From Bicyclus anynana (lineage: Eukaryota; Arthropoda; Insecta; Lepidoptera; Nymphalidae), in assembly GCF_947172395.1 (NCBI RefSeq), contig NC_069096.1, positions 357,501-421,500 of the forward strand: 64,000 nt of DNA, in the 5' to 3' direction. The notes under the pieces were generated by a model. It saw only the letters and a program-made list of their open reading frames with translations, did not search any database and was not told the origin of the DNA. A program made the position numbers and the translations under genes. Positions 50,101 through 59,549 of the stretch are shown piece by piece (position 1 is the first letter of the stretch; each line of letters starts with the position of its first letter).

Positions 50101-50306
50101 TTACAATAGAACATTACCCGTATCAAATTTGTAAAGCTGCAAGTTCTGTGAAATATAAAATTTATTCTTTTTAGAGTCTGTTGGATATTTGGCTTATAGA
50201 CACCGGGCGCGAGATCCGAGCGTCTCAAGTTTTGAACAGAGCCGTTTGGAAAAGATGAAGATTCATTGGCTTCTACTAGGTAATGTTGATCAGCCAAATT
50301 ATGCAT
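46893..50306 (-). CDS. MARCH-type (RING-CH) membrane E3 ubiquitin ligase
   Basis: Minus-strand exons: 50204-50306 (tentative), 49036-49187, 48361-48587, 47426-47646, 46893-47137. Joined length is 948 nt (315 residues plus stop) with all phases consistent. The RING-CH finger has NICRICFGGE, RPCSCRGTIAAVHRGCLERW and SYCELCRHHY: C-x2-C, C-x-C, H-x2-C, C-x2-C, the C4HC3 pattern of MARCH ligases. After it come two hydrophobic segments (around AALGAASVLGTARAL and ANLFSSLLIGIIGALNGLLT), the two-pass topology of MARCH2/3-like proteins on endosome and plasma membranes, where they ubiquitinate membrane cargo. The exact orthologue is uncertain. Confidence 0.82.
47426..47646 (-). CDS. MARCH-like gene exon 4: membrane segments
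   Basis: Acceptor GCGCGCAG (ends 47647), donor ATCG|GTGGGA at 47426, phase 1. Encodes KWSWARSLLEWARSGRGRAL, an Ala-rich first membrane helix, a short Gly/Arg loop and the start of the second helix (ALAANLFSSLLIGIIG). Very GC-rich. Confidence 0.8.
48361..48587 (-). CDS. MARCH-like gene exon 3: RING-CH finger
   Basis: Acceptor CATTATAG (ends 48588), donor CACAA|GTATGT at 48361. Encodes ASSAKEELSVTGSQRSDNIC followed by the complete C4HC3 zinc finger and ends VVTRTHK. Contains all eight zinc ligands. Confidence 0.92.
49036..49187 (-). CDS. MARCH-like gene exon 2
   Basis: Acceptor TTTGCAG (ends 49188), donor AAACAG|GTTCGT at 49036. Encodes NVTESEEQRLLRERIADSLT then FSSPASSLLQPTRRSVSLLG; cytosolic N-terminal region before the RING-CH finger. 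Confidence 0.7.
50204..50306 (-). CDS. MARCH-like gene, tentative first coding exon
   Basis: Minus strand begins ATG at 50306 and reads MHNLADQHYLVEANESSSFP then NGSVQNLRRSDLAP. The donor CCCG|GTGTCT at 50204/50203 is weak but in phase 1, exactly what the next exon needs, and the total then divides by three. Composition is protein-like. The real first exon could be elsewhere. Confidence 0.4.
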
Positions 50307-50879
50307 TGCACCGCCAAAGCCGTTCAGGAAACATTTTAATTTAGTTTTGTGAATACTAAAACATTTGAGTTAATCAATATGTACATATGCACACTGCATA
50401 TTTTAACATTTTATGGGATCTGTGTGTGATGTGCTATGTCAAGGGTCCATCAAGTGCCTGACTGACGATGACGTTCTCTTTGCTGACAATATAGACAAGT
50501 ATTGCTTTATTCGTTTTGATACAATCACGGTTGTATATATTCATAATAGTTTCAATACGTTTCAATAGTTCGTTAGGGTACATAAGGGGGTAGGCTGATA
50601 AAAATTTTAATTGGATTCATTCATAAATTACAATCATAAATGTCCATATAATTTCAGTGATTGATAAACTTGAACTTGAATGTGTGAATGTATTGAAATA
50701 CTTATGTATTGTTTATATATATTAATCTATACTCCCTGCACAAGTTTTTGCAAAAATATATCATGTTGTATTGAATTTTTTTTACTAAATTGAACGCATG
50801 CTATTGCACAATTCAGAGAAACGTTAATCCACAGATATTTGCTTAGCGTCAACGGTCAAAATGACATTGACAATTAATA

Positions 50880-51016
50880 TTAAAGCCATCGATCGCGGCG
50901 AGTGTTTTCTTTTCACCACGTGAAAACGAAAATAGCTTGTGAAATATCTTGAAACCGCTTAACAACAACTAGTGCTACCGGTTACTGCTGAATAACATTG
51001 AAGGAAAATAATAATC
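50880..51016 (+). promoter_or_regulatory. eIF6: eIF6 promoter region with E-box
   Basis: CACGTG at 50917-50922, a Myc/Max-type E-box often found in ribosome-biogenesis genes, and an ATCGATCGCG string at about 50889 that resembles part of a DRE (DREF) site. No TATA box is seen. The region lies between eIF6 and the divergent minus-strand MARCH gene (ATG at 50306), so both may share it. The elements are seen; their function is inferred. Confidence 0.45.
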
Positions 51017-51581
51017 ATGGCGGTTCGTGTGCAATTCGAGAACAATAATGAAGTGGGAGTGTTTAGTAAACTGACGAACTCGTACTGCCTCGTCGCTATC
51101 GGCGGCTCGGAGAACTTCTACAGCGTGTTCGAAGCGGAACTCGCGGACACGATACCCGTGGTGCACGTCAGCGTGGCCGGCTGCCGGATCATCGGCCGGA
51201 TGACCGTCGCCAACAAGAACGGGCTGCTCGTGCCCTCCTCCACCACAGACACAGAACTGCAACACATCCGCAACAGCTTGCCCGACACAGTCAAAGTGCA
51301 GAGGGTGGAGGAGCGGCTGAGCGCGCTGGGCAACGTCATCGCTTGCAACGACTACGTCGCGCTCGTGCACCCCGACTTGGACAAGGACACGGAAGAAATA
51401 CTGGCGGACACGCTGAACGTGGAAGTGTTCCGGCAAACGGTGGCGGGAAACGTGCTGGTGGGCTCGTACACAGCGCTGACCAACAGGGGGGGCATGGTGC
51501 ACCCCAAAACTACTATACAGGACCAAGACGAGTTGTCTTCCCTACTGCAAGTGCCTTTGGTGGCTGGGACTGTCAATAGAG
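51017..51581 (+). CDS. eIF6: eIF6 exon 1
   Basis: Encodes residues 1-188 and the first base of codon 189. Reading past 51581 gives non-conserved residues and an in-frame stop at 51617-51619, so the splice at AG|GTAATC is used. Confidence 0.95.
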
Positions 51582-52662
51582 GTAATCCCAAGCATTTTAA
51601 ATATTTGTACTTGACTTAAACTTAATGATTCTTGACTAGATCTGACTGAATTTAAAATTTACAAAATCTTTGTTGAATTACTACCTAAAATCTATTATTA
51701 ATTTTGACGGCCTCCGTGGCGCAGTGGTATGCGCGGTGGATTTAATGACGGAGGTCCTGGGTTCGATCCCCGGCTGGTCCGATTGAGGTTTTCTTAATTG
51801 GTCCAGGTCTAGCTGGTGGGAGGCTTCGGCTGTGGCTAGTTACCACCCTACCGACAAAGACGTACCGCCAAGCGATTCCGGTATGATGTTGTGTAGAAAC
51901 CGAAAGGAGTGTAGATTTTCATCCTCCTCCTAACAAGTTAGCCCGCTTCCATCTTAGATTACATCATCACTTACCATCAGGTGAGATTGTAGTCAAGGGC
52001 TAACAACTGGTTGAGAGATCATCAAGAAACATTATCAAATAATATTATTACATCTATACATTGAGCAATATGCAAATAGGCAGTCAAATATTTCCCTATC
52101 AGGTGATAACAGTTATAATAATAACAATAAGAATACAGACACTGAGTAAAAAAGTTTATATTATAATTGAAAATTACATACTGCTTGTAGTCACACAACA
52201 TATTAACAGCCAGTTCCTTCATTGTAAGTAACAATCAAAGTAACGTCATAAAGCAAAAGTAACGGTCTTAATCACGGAAAAATAAAGTCTTCATTACTAC
52301 TTACTACTTTTACTGTTACTTTAGCTTTACATGAAGAAACTGTCTGTTAGTGGTGTGGCAGTATACGGAAACATATCCCAAGTAGGGTTACAATAACTGA
52401 ACAGTCATATGAGAGTGAACTCAAAGTTCGCCATATACTTTATCAAAATTATATTTTGGAGATTGAAACTTTTAATTATTTTGTTTCAGGTAGTGATGTT
52501 GTTGCCGCTGGATTAGTTGTAAATGATTGGAGTGCCTTCTGTGGTATGGACACAACTTCTACTGAAATATCTGTGATAGAAAGTGTATTCAAACTCAACG
52601 ACGCCAAACCGACTGCCATCACATCCACAATGCGAGCATCACTGATTGACAGCATGTCCTAA
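51017..52662 (+). CDS. eIF6: Eukaryotic translation initiation factor 6 (eIF6), complete
   Basis: Two exons, 51017-51581 and 52490-52662 (donor AGAG|GTAATC phase 1, acceptor TTTCAG), give 245 residues, the usual eIF6 length. Recognised by MAVRVQFENNNEVGVFSKLT at the start, then AIGGSENFYSVFEAEL, GRMTVANKNGLLVP, NRGSDVVAAGLVVNDW and SLIDSMS at the end. eIF6 is a five-bladed pentein-fold protein that binds 60S ribosomal subunits in nucleolus and cytoplasm, blocks premature joining with 40S, and is needed for 60S maturation. The start codon context ATCATGG is good. The intron carries a SINE. A CACGTG E-box lies 95 nt upstream of the ATG. Confidence 0.98.
51704..52003 (+). mobile_element. tRNA-derived SINE in eIF6 intron
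   Basis: The head has pol III boxes A (tggcgcagtggtatgcgcgg) and B (gggttcgatccccgg). The body runs through accgaaagg and tcctcctcctaacaagttag to the tail gtgagattgtagtcaagggc. It is the most complete tRNA head among the copies in the window and shares its body with those at 13793, 26721 and 53820. Confidence 0.85.
52490..52662 (+). CDS. eIF6: eIF6 exon 2
   Basis: Acceptor TTGTTTCAG at 52481-52489. Encodes residues 189-245, including GSDVVAAGLVVNDWSAFCG and the C-terminal tail STMRASLIDSMS, then TAA at 52660-52662. The tail is the region phosphorylated in vertebrate eIF6. Confidence 0.95.
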
Positions 52663-52783
52663 CACCGGGTCCCGTGGGCTGCACCTACAGTTTTATCATA
52701 ATATTATATTGTAAAATTTCTGTTGATCAGATTTCAAAGCTGTCTGTGACCTATGTTTTACACTAATTAAGTATATAAAAATT

Positions 52784-52789
52784 AATAAA
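52784..52789 (+). terminator. eIF6: eIF6 poly(A) signal
   Basis: AATAAA 122 nt after the stop codon, followed shortly by a GT/T-rich stretch (tgttgtattttttttc), the expected layout of a cleavage and polyadenylation site. Confidence 0.8.
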
Positions 52790-53819
52790 TGTTGTATTTT
52801 TTTTCATTTTATGTATATGGCAGCACAGGCTTCATGTTAATTTTAGCTCAAAAGTCTGTCTTTTACAAATATAGCCTGTTTTAGGGGTCTTATGCAGGTT
52901 ATTAAAAATAAGCTGTGACAATTCTATTTGATGTGCTGGTTTAACTTGTGCGTGCATCTGGCATTCTAGGCTTAAATAATTGTCTAGCCTAAATGGTTAT
53001 TTCACTAGTTTGATTTATATAATTCTTGTAATACTTTATTATTATTACATCTTTTAGTTTCACCAATATTTTCAAGAGTCAACCATTTAATATTGGTTAA
53101 TCATAAAAAAATCTTATTTACACAAATCAGCCTATTGATAAATCATTATCTATTATGTACCTAGTGATAGCACCTACCACTCAATAGTGATTACATTAGC
53201 TAACCAAATATTTACAGTAAAATATAACTGAAAGCTTGTGAGCTTGGAAATGACTACTTTGTGTTCATAGTTCATACATTACTTCGCTTGCTGATGATGT
53301 AGCATTTGGTGCCTATTTGCTACAAACAAACAGCAAAACTGTTATTTTAGTAATTGTACAATAAAACTGCATAGTTTATCCAGTAGTGAAACTGTAGCTA
53401 CAGATCATGAGGTTTGGGTTGTTCTCTTTGACACTCTCTTGGGAATTTGATGGTATGGTATCACATTCAAAATTAGAAGATGAGAAATCACTTGGAAATA
53501 AAACAATACTATAGTATAATAGGTATACTTTATTCATAATTAATATTAACAATTAGATCAAACAGGACATCCTATCTACATTGACACAGCAGTTCCGGGG
53601 AAGTATTCACCAAATCTCAATCTTCAAGTCGCTACATACAAAGCTAAACAATATTATGCCACATTATGATATGATACACTCGGTAACTTCCCAGGGACAC
53701 AGATTGTAGTGATGCGACACTCCTTACCGTCACTCGCTATTACGGACGGTAGACATATTGAGAATATATATGTGGATAGTTTTTCTAATAAAAGAGTCTG
53801 TTTGTAAATGATAAATTAA

Positions 53820-54126
53820 ATTTTTTTTTTTATTCTTTACGAGTTAGTCCTTGACTACAATCTCACCTGATGGTAAGTGATGATGCAGTCTAAGATGGAA
53901 GCGGGCTAACTTAGGAGGAGGATGAAAATCCACACCCCTTTCGGTTTCTACACGGCATCGTACCGGAACGCTAAATCGCTTGGCGGTACGTCTTTGCCGG
54001 TAGGGTGGTAACTAGCCACGGCCGAAGCCTCCCACCAGCCAGACCTGGACAAATTAAGAAAATCTCAATCTGCCAGCCGGGGATCGAACCCAGGACCTCC
54101 GTTTTGTAAATCCACCAAACCATCAC
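53820..54126 (-). mobile_element. SINE copy, minus strand
   Basis: Begins with a T-run (A-tail on the minus strand), then gtccttgactacaatctcac and the rest of the reverse-complement SINE through box B (ccggggatcgaaccc). The head past box A is altered (tccaccaaaccatcacg instead of the usual box-A sequence). Confidence 0.8.
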
Positions 54127-54131
54127 GTTTC

Positions 54132-54227
54132 GGTTAGATGATACAACGATGACGTTGTATCATCTAACCATGTTTCATAATAAAATACATAATTTTATTA
54201 TGAAACATGGTTAGATGATACAACGTC
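54132..54227. repeat. Perfect 36-bp inverted repeat with overlapping 17-bp palindrome
   Basis: Arms 54151-54186 and 54192-54227 are exact reverse complements around a 5-nt loop (acata). A further copy of the outer part (ggttagatgatacaacg, 54132-54148) pairs with 54153-54169, giving alternative hairpins. Directly adjoins the SINE at 53820-54126. Confidence 0.85.
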
Positions 54228-56919
54228 AGAGTATGCCCGACTAGATTCAAACCCATTTGGGGCCCTCAGTCATGAGCTGGTTCTTGCTATGCGGCGCGAT
54301 ACAAACGTAAATTAAATTCTAAAATAAAATATATAAGTAAATGTAAACCCTAATAAATATAAAACGAGCTCTTCGCTACACCATCCGTGTCCGTGGTAGG
54401 TTACTGTCTCACTACATTCTCGTATAGTCAATCTATTGCAAAAGTCTGTTATGCTTTGCATGTAGTGGTAAGATAACAGATCAAGTGTTGTTCAATATGT
54501 ATACTATTGTATACTTTGTATGTTTGTGTTCACCTTACCACTAAATCCTAAGCTAAATTCATTGGACTTTCCAAAATAGATTGGCTATAACATACTTAAT
54601 TAAGTTAATATCTAAAACTTAATAAAGCTGCCTAGAATTTAATTAAACTATCAAAACCAACAATATTCTAATAAAAAAATAAACAATACAATATTATTTA
54701 CAATTTAAAAATACAAACTCTACAAGAAATTGTAACATGACACTAAATCCATAGTACCTATCAAAAGTTACAGTCACAGGTATTTCAAAGTAATGCAACC
54801 TTCGATGTATGAAAGACCAAACTGCCGCTAAATCCTCGTCTGCGTAGTGCAATGGTGCGGGAATATGACGGTGGGAAGCTGTAGTACCAAGGTACCTTTA
54901 TACGAGGATACCTAATAGAGTAATTGTTGCTCGGCAAGAAAGAGTGTGTATTAATATGTAAATAGATTAATCTTGAGCAAGTAGTGGTGCAGACAGCAAG
55001 TCTATTGCAATTTTAGTATGTAAATCTAAATTTTTGGTAATATTGTTTTTCATTGTATTCCATATATCAATTCTCTCTTTTGTACGTCTTATTTTTACAA
55101 GGGGATCATGACGGAAATTTAATTAGGTAGTGTACGAAATATGAATGTATTTCCTAGTTAAATAATTCTTCTCTTCCTCAATATGTTGTAACAGTATAAT
55201 GCTACTTTGAACAGCCTTGGTGTCTATAGGTAGGTATTGCTGTATGTAGTCGAGACATCATTAATGTCTCATATTGCCTGGAATGGAGTGCTTTCGATTG
55301 CCCTAGTAATAATACAATTGATAACCGCCTTTTGCCACCTCTCTAGCTCCCCTCTGACGTCATACCCCGCACCCCTGTACCGCGGGGGTGAAGATCCAGC
55401 TATAAATTTTGCTTATAATCTGTGATCACAAAAAATATTACAACGATAATAAACAACGACAACAATTATCATGTAATATCAAAAGTTACAAAACAAAAAC
55501 AGGTAGGTACACAATTTTATTACAAAAGCTATATACATATTCAGTCACCAGGTAAAATACTACCAATTTAATCACAAGAGTTCAAAGTGGACTTATAATT
55601 ATTACTGGGAGAAACAAATAAACAATCAAAAACCTTTTACGCTTCATTTTTATAACTCTTCAATATATTCTATAGACTTTTTCATTTAATTTAATACTAT
55701 GAATAATTTATTTTGCTCCACGAAAAAACGACAACTCCAAGAGTCAGCGTTAACCAGACTTTTTTTCCGACTACATGCGCTTATAGAAAATCTGGGTAAG
55801 GGAGAGGCCAATACAAATAGCAATGATATGCCGCACGGTGCCGTACTAGACCGTCACCAAGCCATGCTGAAAATTAGTAAGATTGTTTTAAATATGATTA
55901 AAAATAAAATTTGAAAGTTCCCCATATTTCCCCTGTATTTTTTATTCAAGGTCAAAGGTTAAAAAAATGAGTTTTTTCACGATTTTCAGCAAAACGGTAA
56001 GTTTAATCATAAATATACCTATGGTAAAACCGTGTGGCCTCTCCCTAACGTCGCCTGGATTTAAATTGAAATACTTAGGGGTTACGATGAGTTTAGCTCC
56101 CGTCAGCAGTTATATTAAAGTAACACATAAATGCCCCCTAGGAACGATATCATCGAGGTTGCTATGATTGTCTGGCTTTATAACGTAAAAAATACACACA
56201 GTAATTCTTCTTCAGGTTGTTTTTGATTGCGGTTATTAAAAGCTACTGATATTATTAAATTTTTCTATACCCATATTAATATTAAGTATTTAGGTACACT
56301 TTCTCATAGTTTAAAATAAAGATCACATTTTAAAGATACTACAAATCTAACGTGCTCTTAATGGCCAAAAGTGAGCAGATTTTTTAGAAATACTCTACAT
56401 CGAATAAAAATATTGATAAAATTCAATATCAGACTTCCTATCTATTAAGCAGACGTAATACTTGATCACAATAATTATTATTTCAATATTCATTAAGTAG
56501 AAAACAGCCTCGTTTATGGCAACTTATATATATTTTTATGATTAAAAAGTATGCATACTTTTTTTTGTTACTAAAAACATGGCATCCTGTAAATTTACTT
56601 AAAGTAACTAAGCACAAAGCCAACAAATGCAAGACATGTACAACACACAAAAATAAGTTAAGTCAGTTAGTTACGAATATTATATTAACAGAATAAGTAG
56701 AATTCAATGACGTAAAAGTTTTCAAGACGTTGATAAACGGCAGTCAATATGGAGGGTAAGCATGAAAAATGCCTCATTTTGAAAAAAAAATGAAAGGGTC
56801 GAGTTGTAATGGTAAATGACAGATTCAAAAGGCTCTAGCGTTAGCTCAGGGTTATGGTATAAATCCATTTTGTTGATAGATCAAAATGTTTTTCTTTTTT
56901 TTCGTTATATAAGCTGGCG

Positions 56920-56995
56920 CATAACTGCAATCACGTCATGTAGTAAGCGATGATGCAGCTTATGGTGGAACGCGCTTGCTTAGATATTCTAAGCC
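56920..56995 (-). repeat. Diverged SINE-tail-like fragment
   Basis: Resembles the reverse complement of the SINE 3' part: gcaatcacgtcatgtagtaa then gcgatgatgcagcttatggt correspond to acaatctcacctgatggtaa and gtgatgatgcagtctaagat. An older or related family. Confidence 0.45.
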
Positions 56996-58283
56996 TATAG
57001 ACCTAAATATACCCAAATTGTAGGAGGTTGGGAAAACTAGCTGGCAGTACGTTCTATATTCAAGTATTTTCATTATCCAATCTGAATGTGTGTAAAACAA
57101 CAAACACAGTAGGTGCTACGTATAATACGTCGGCTATTTACGTAGTTCAATATATTTTGTGTACATGACCTTTTTCAGTTATGTTACAATTAAGTTTTGT
57201 CTAAGTTTCCTGCTACAGTGACGTCACTAACTAAATGCATTCTACCCTCCATAAAGATCTACAGTCTATACATTCCGACAGACAGAGATGTCGCAAAAGT
57301 CCGGTTTCTTTTCATCCACATGCCACAGGCATGTAATAAAGTTCGTGATTGTAATAAAATGCACAATTAGACTAGGTAGAGTGAAAAACGTTTGTAGAAA
57401 AATTCCCAAGAGATATGTGTCTAGCGTTTCCAAAAATGCAATAAGAAAATACAGGTCGATTCAAATGCTAACGGAGGTAACAGAGTATACACTTTAGTTA
57501 TAAATATGTAAGTTCACACGCCTCTGTCTAAACAAATTTTACATAAACAGTACAAAATGTGGCATCATACATCATAAAATGTTCACTTTTAACATTAAAT
57601 ACAAAACTAAATTCTCAGTCAGGACTCGGAAACTAATAATACTATAATAACAGTCGCGAACAATTTGTGACTCGATTAATCCCAATACATTATACTTGTA
57701 ATATGTAATGTTAACATAATTATATTGATGCTCATTTGATTATTTTCGAATTTTCAGCACATTGCTTTTTTAAATTAGCAAGCTAGGCTTGCTGTAACTT
57801 GGCGGATTTCATGTAATTAAAACTACCTACTAAACTTATTTAATGTTGATCTATTGAAATTAAAACTAGTAAATGTTGTTTTCATACCACTCAGTGAAGC
57901 AATAGTGAAGAAAGATCTAATGTCAAATTGATTTTACAAATTTTTACAAAATTTTGTGAAGCAACCAAGTTGTACATTCGAATTAGCACCATTATGTAGA
58001 GAATTTTTTTTTGTTGAACAACCATAATTCAGTCGAGTCCAAGTATATCATAATACTATTCTCATATACTAGGACGTCGTATTACATAAATCAATCTAAT
58101 ACATAGACAACAAACATTTACCTATAACAAAGTCGAGAACAATAAATTCGAAATATACAAACAGAAAGTGTTCACCTAATATGTTTATCAATAAATCTAG
58201 CCCAGATTTTGGTTTTCGGTCATTGACAGTGATAAGTGAGATTAATTACAATAAACCGTTATTGTAATTTCACTTAGCTAGAT

Positions 58284-58450
58284 TGTAAAGAAACCGCTAT
58301 TCTATAACGTTGAGGTTTCTAACTCGACTTTGTGTACTTTAAGTTCGTATTTATCGCTCTCTTTATCTAGTAAGACAGAGAGATACATACAAATTCAAAA
58401 CTCACACTGCCGAGTTACAAAAACATCGTTACAGAATAGCGATCTGTAAT
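58284..58450. mobile_element. MITE with ~32-bp inverted repeats
   Basis: Left arm 58295-58326 (cgctattctataacgttgag and on to aactcg) pairs with the right arm 58411-58441 (cgagttacaaaaacatcgtt, then acagaatagcg). No coding capacity. Similarity continues a few bases outward. Confidence 0.55.
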
Positions 58451-59422
58451 ATCTGCAAAATGAAATCAATTATTTTTCTGTCAAGAGTACAGTACTACTT
58501 TACTAGATAAATGTTATAATTGTTTCTCTACTGGATTTCAGTCAAGGTGCACTCATTAAGAGACCCTAACGAGAATACCATACATAAGGTAATTCTTTTT
58601 AAGGATTTTGTAAATGGAATCTACTCAATGGGCCAGTAATAGAAAAGTATGAAGCGATTTTGATGTGGAGTTAACTAGTGCATTTACAGTGCAAAGAGAT
58701 AGAAAAAAAAGCAGCACAACATGAACTACTTCAAGGATCTTATTCATTACTATTGGCAAACACCATAAATTATTCCTCTTCCGCGCAGCACAGGGTTGAT
58801 GGGGGTTAATGTTGCCGCTCGCACCCCTGTACCGTGCAGACTAAGACACAGGATTGCCTGCAGAGTGTTTGTGTAGACAGATAAACACAACACAACACAT
58901 GACACAAGATAAAAGAGAAACCGTTCAACACATTCTATCGCTCTGTACTGCTTTACGTCGCTATCTATTTCTCCATTTTCGTGGATTAGGGTTATATAGG
59001 TGTCTCTCTCTTATATTCAGCGTTATATCGTTATATGTTTTTTTCTCTATCGTGCACTTAAACGTGAACTGAGAGTGTATTTTTACTACACAGAAATGCA
59101 CTCCTAGTTACATACATTTGATGATTATTGAATCGCCGTCTAAGAGTTAGCGTTCACCTGACGAACGCAAAGCGGCGTTTGTTACTGACATTACTGACAA
59201 TGCTAACGTTGAAATAAGTCGAAAATTAATTAACAACTATGATTTCTTCGGCAATTATTTATCGTGTTAATTAAATTTTCAGTATATTTATATGTCAGCA
59301 ATTTTTGAATTACGGCACTAATGTGTACATTGATAAATGCCGCTATGCGGCACCCAATCAGGTGATTGCACCTGGCCGCGGTACGGAGTGAACAAACCGC
59401 CCGTGACGTCACGCCGCGCCGC

Positions 59423-59549
59423 TCAGAAGTGCGTGGTGATGGGCGGCGGCGGGTCGACGAGGCGCTCGTAGAACAGCATGTAGGCGGCGCAGCGCAGCAC
59501 CTCCTGCAGCGACACCTCGTGCACCAGCGTGTCCGACGTGTACCACCAT
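59423..59549 (-). CDS. Usp30: USP30-like last exon
   Basis: Acceptor CCCCGCAG (ends 59550). Encodes RWWYTSDTLVHEVSLQEVLR, then CAAYMLFYERLVDPPPP and ITTHF, with TGA at 59423-59425. AYMLFYER is the end of the USP catalytic fold. Confidence 0.95.

Larger units (their letters stand above)
52790..59422. other. Intergenic region (or long USP30 3' UTR), no gene recognised
   Basis: 6.6 kb between eIF6 and USP30, AT-rich. Short open frames lack recognisable protein character. It contains a minus-strand SINE (53820-54126), a perfect 36-bp inverted repeat (54151-54227), a diverged SINE-tail fragment (about 56920-56995) and a MITE (58284-58450). A minus-strand AATAAA (TTTATT at about 53528) could end a very long USP30 3' UTR; no clear signal was seen just after the USP30 stop. 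Confidence 0.55.

Noticed and set aside
55699..55914. 71-codon frame MNNLFCSTKKRQLQESALTR in the intergenic region
   Set aside because: Short, no homology recognised and no splice or promoter signals seen; length is within chance expectation for this much AT-rich DNA.
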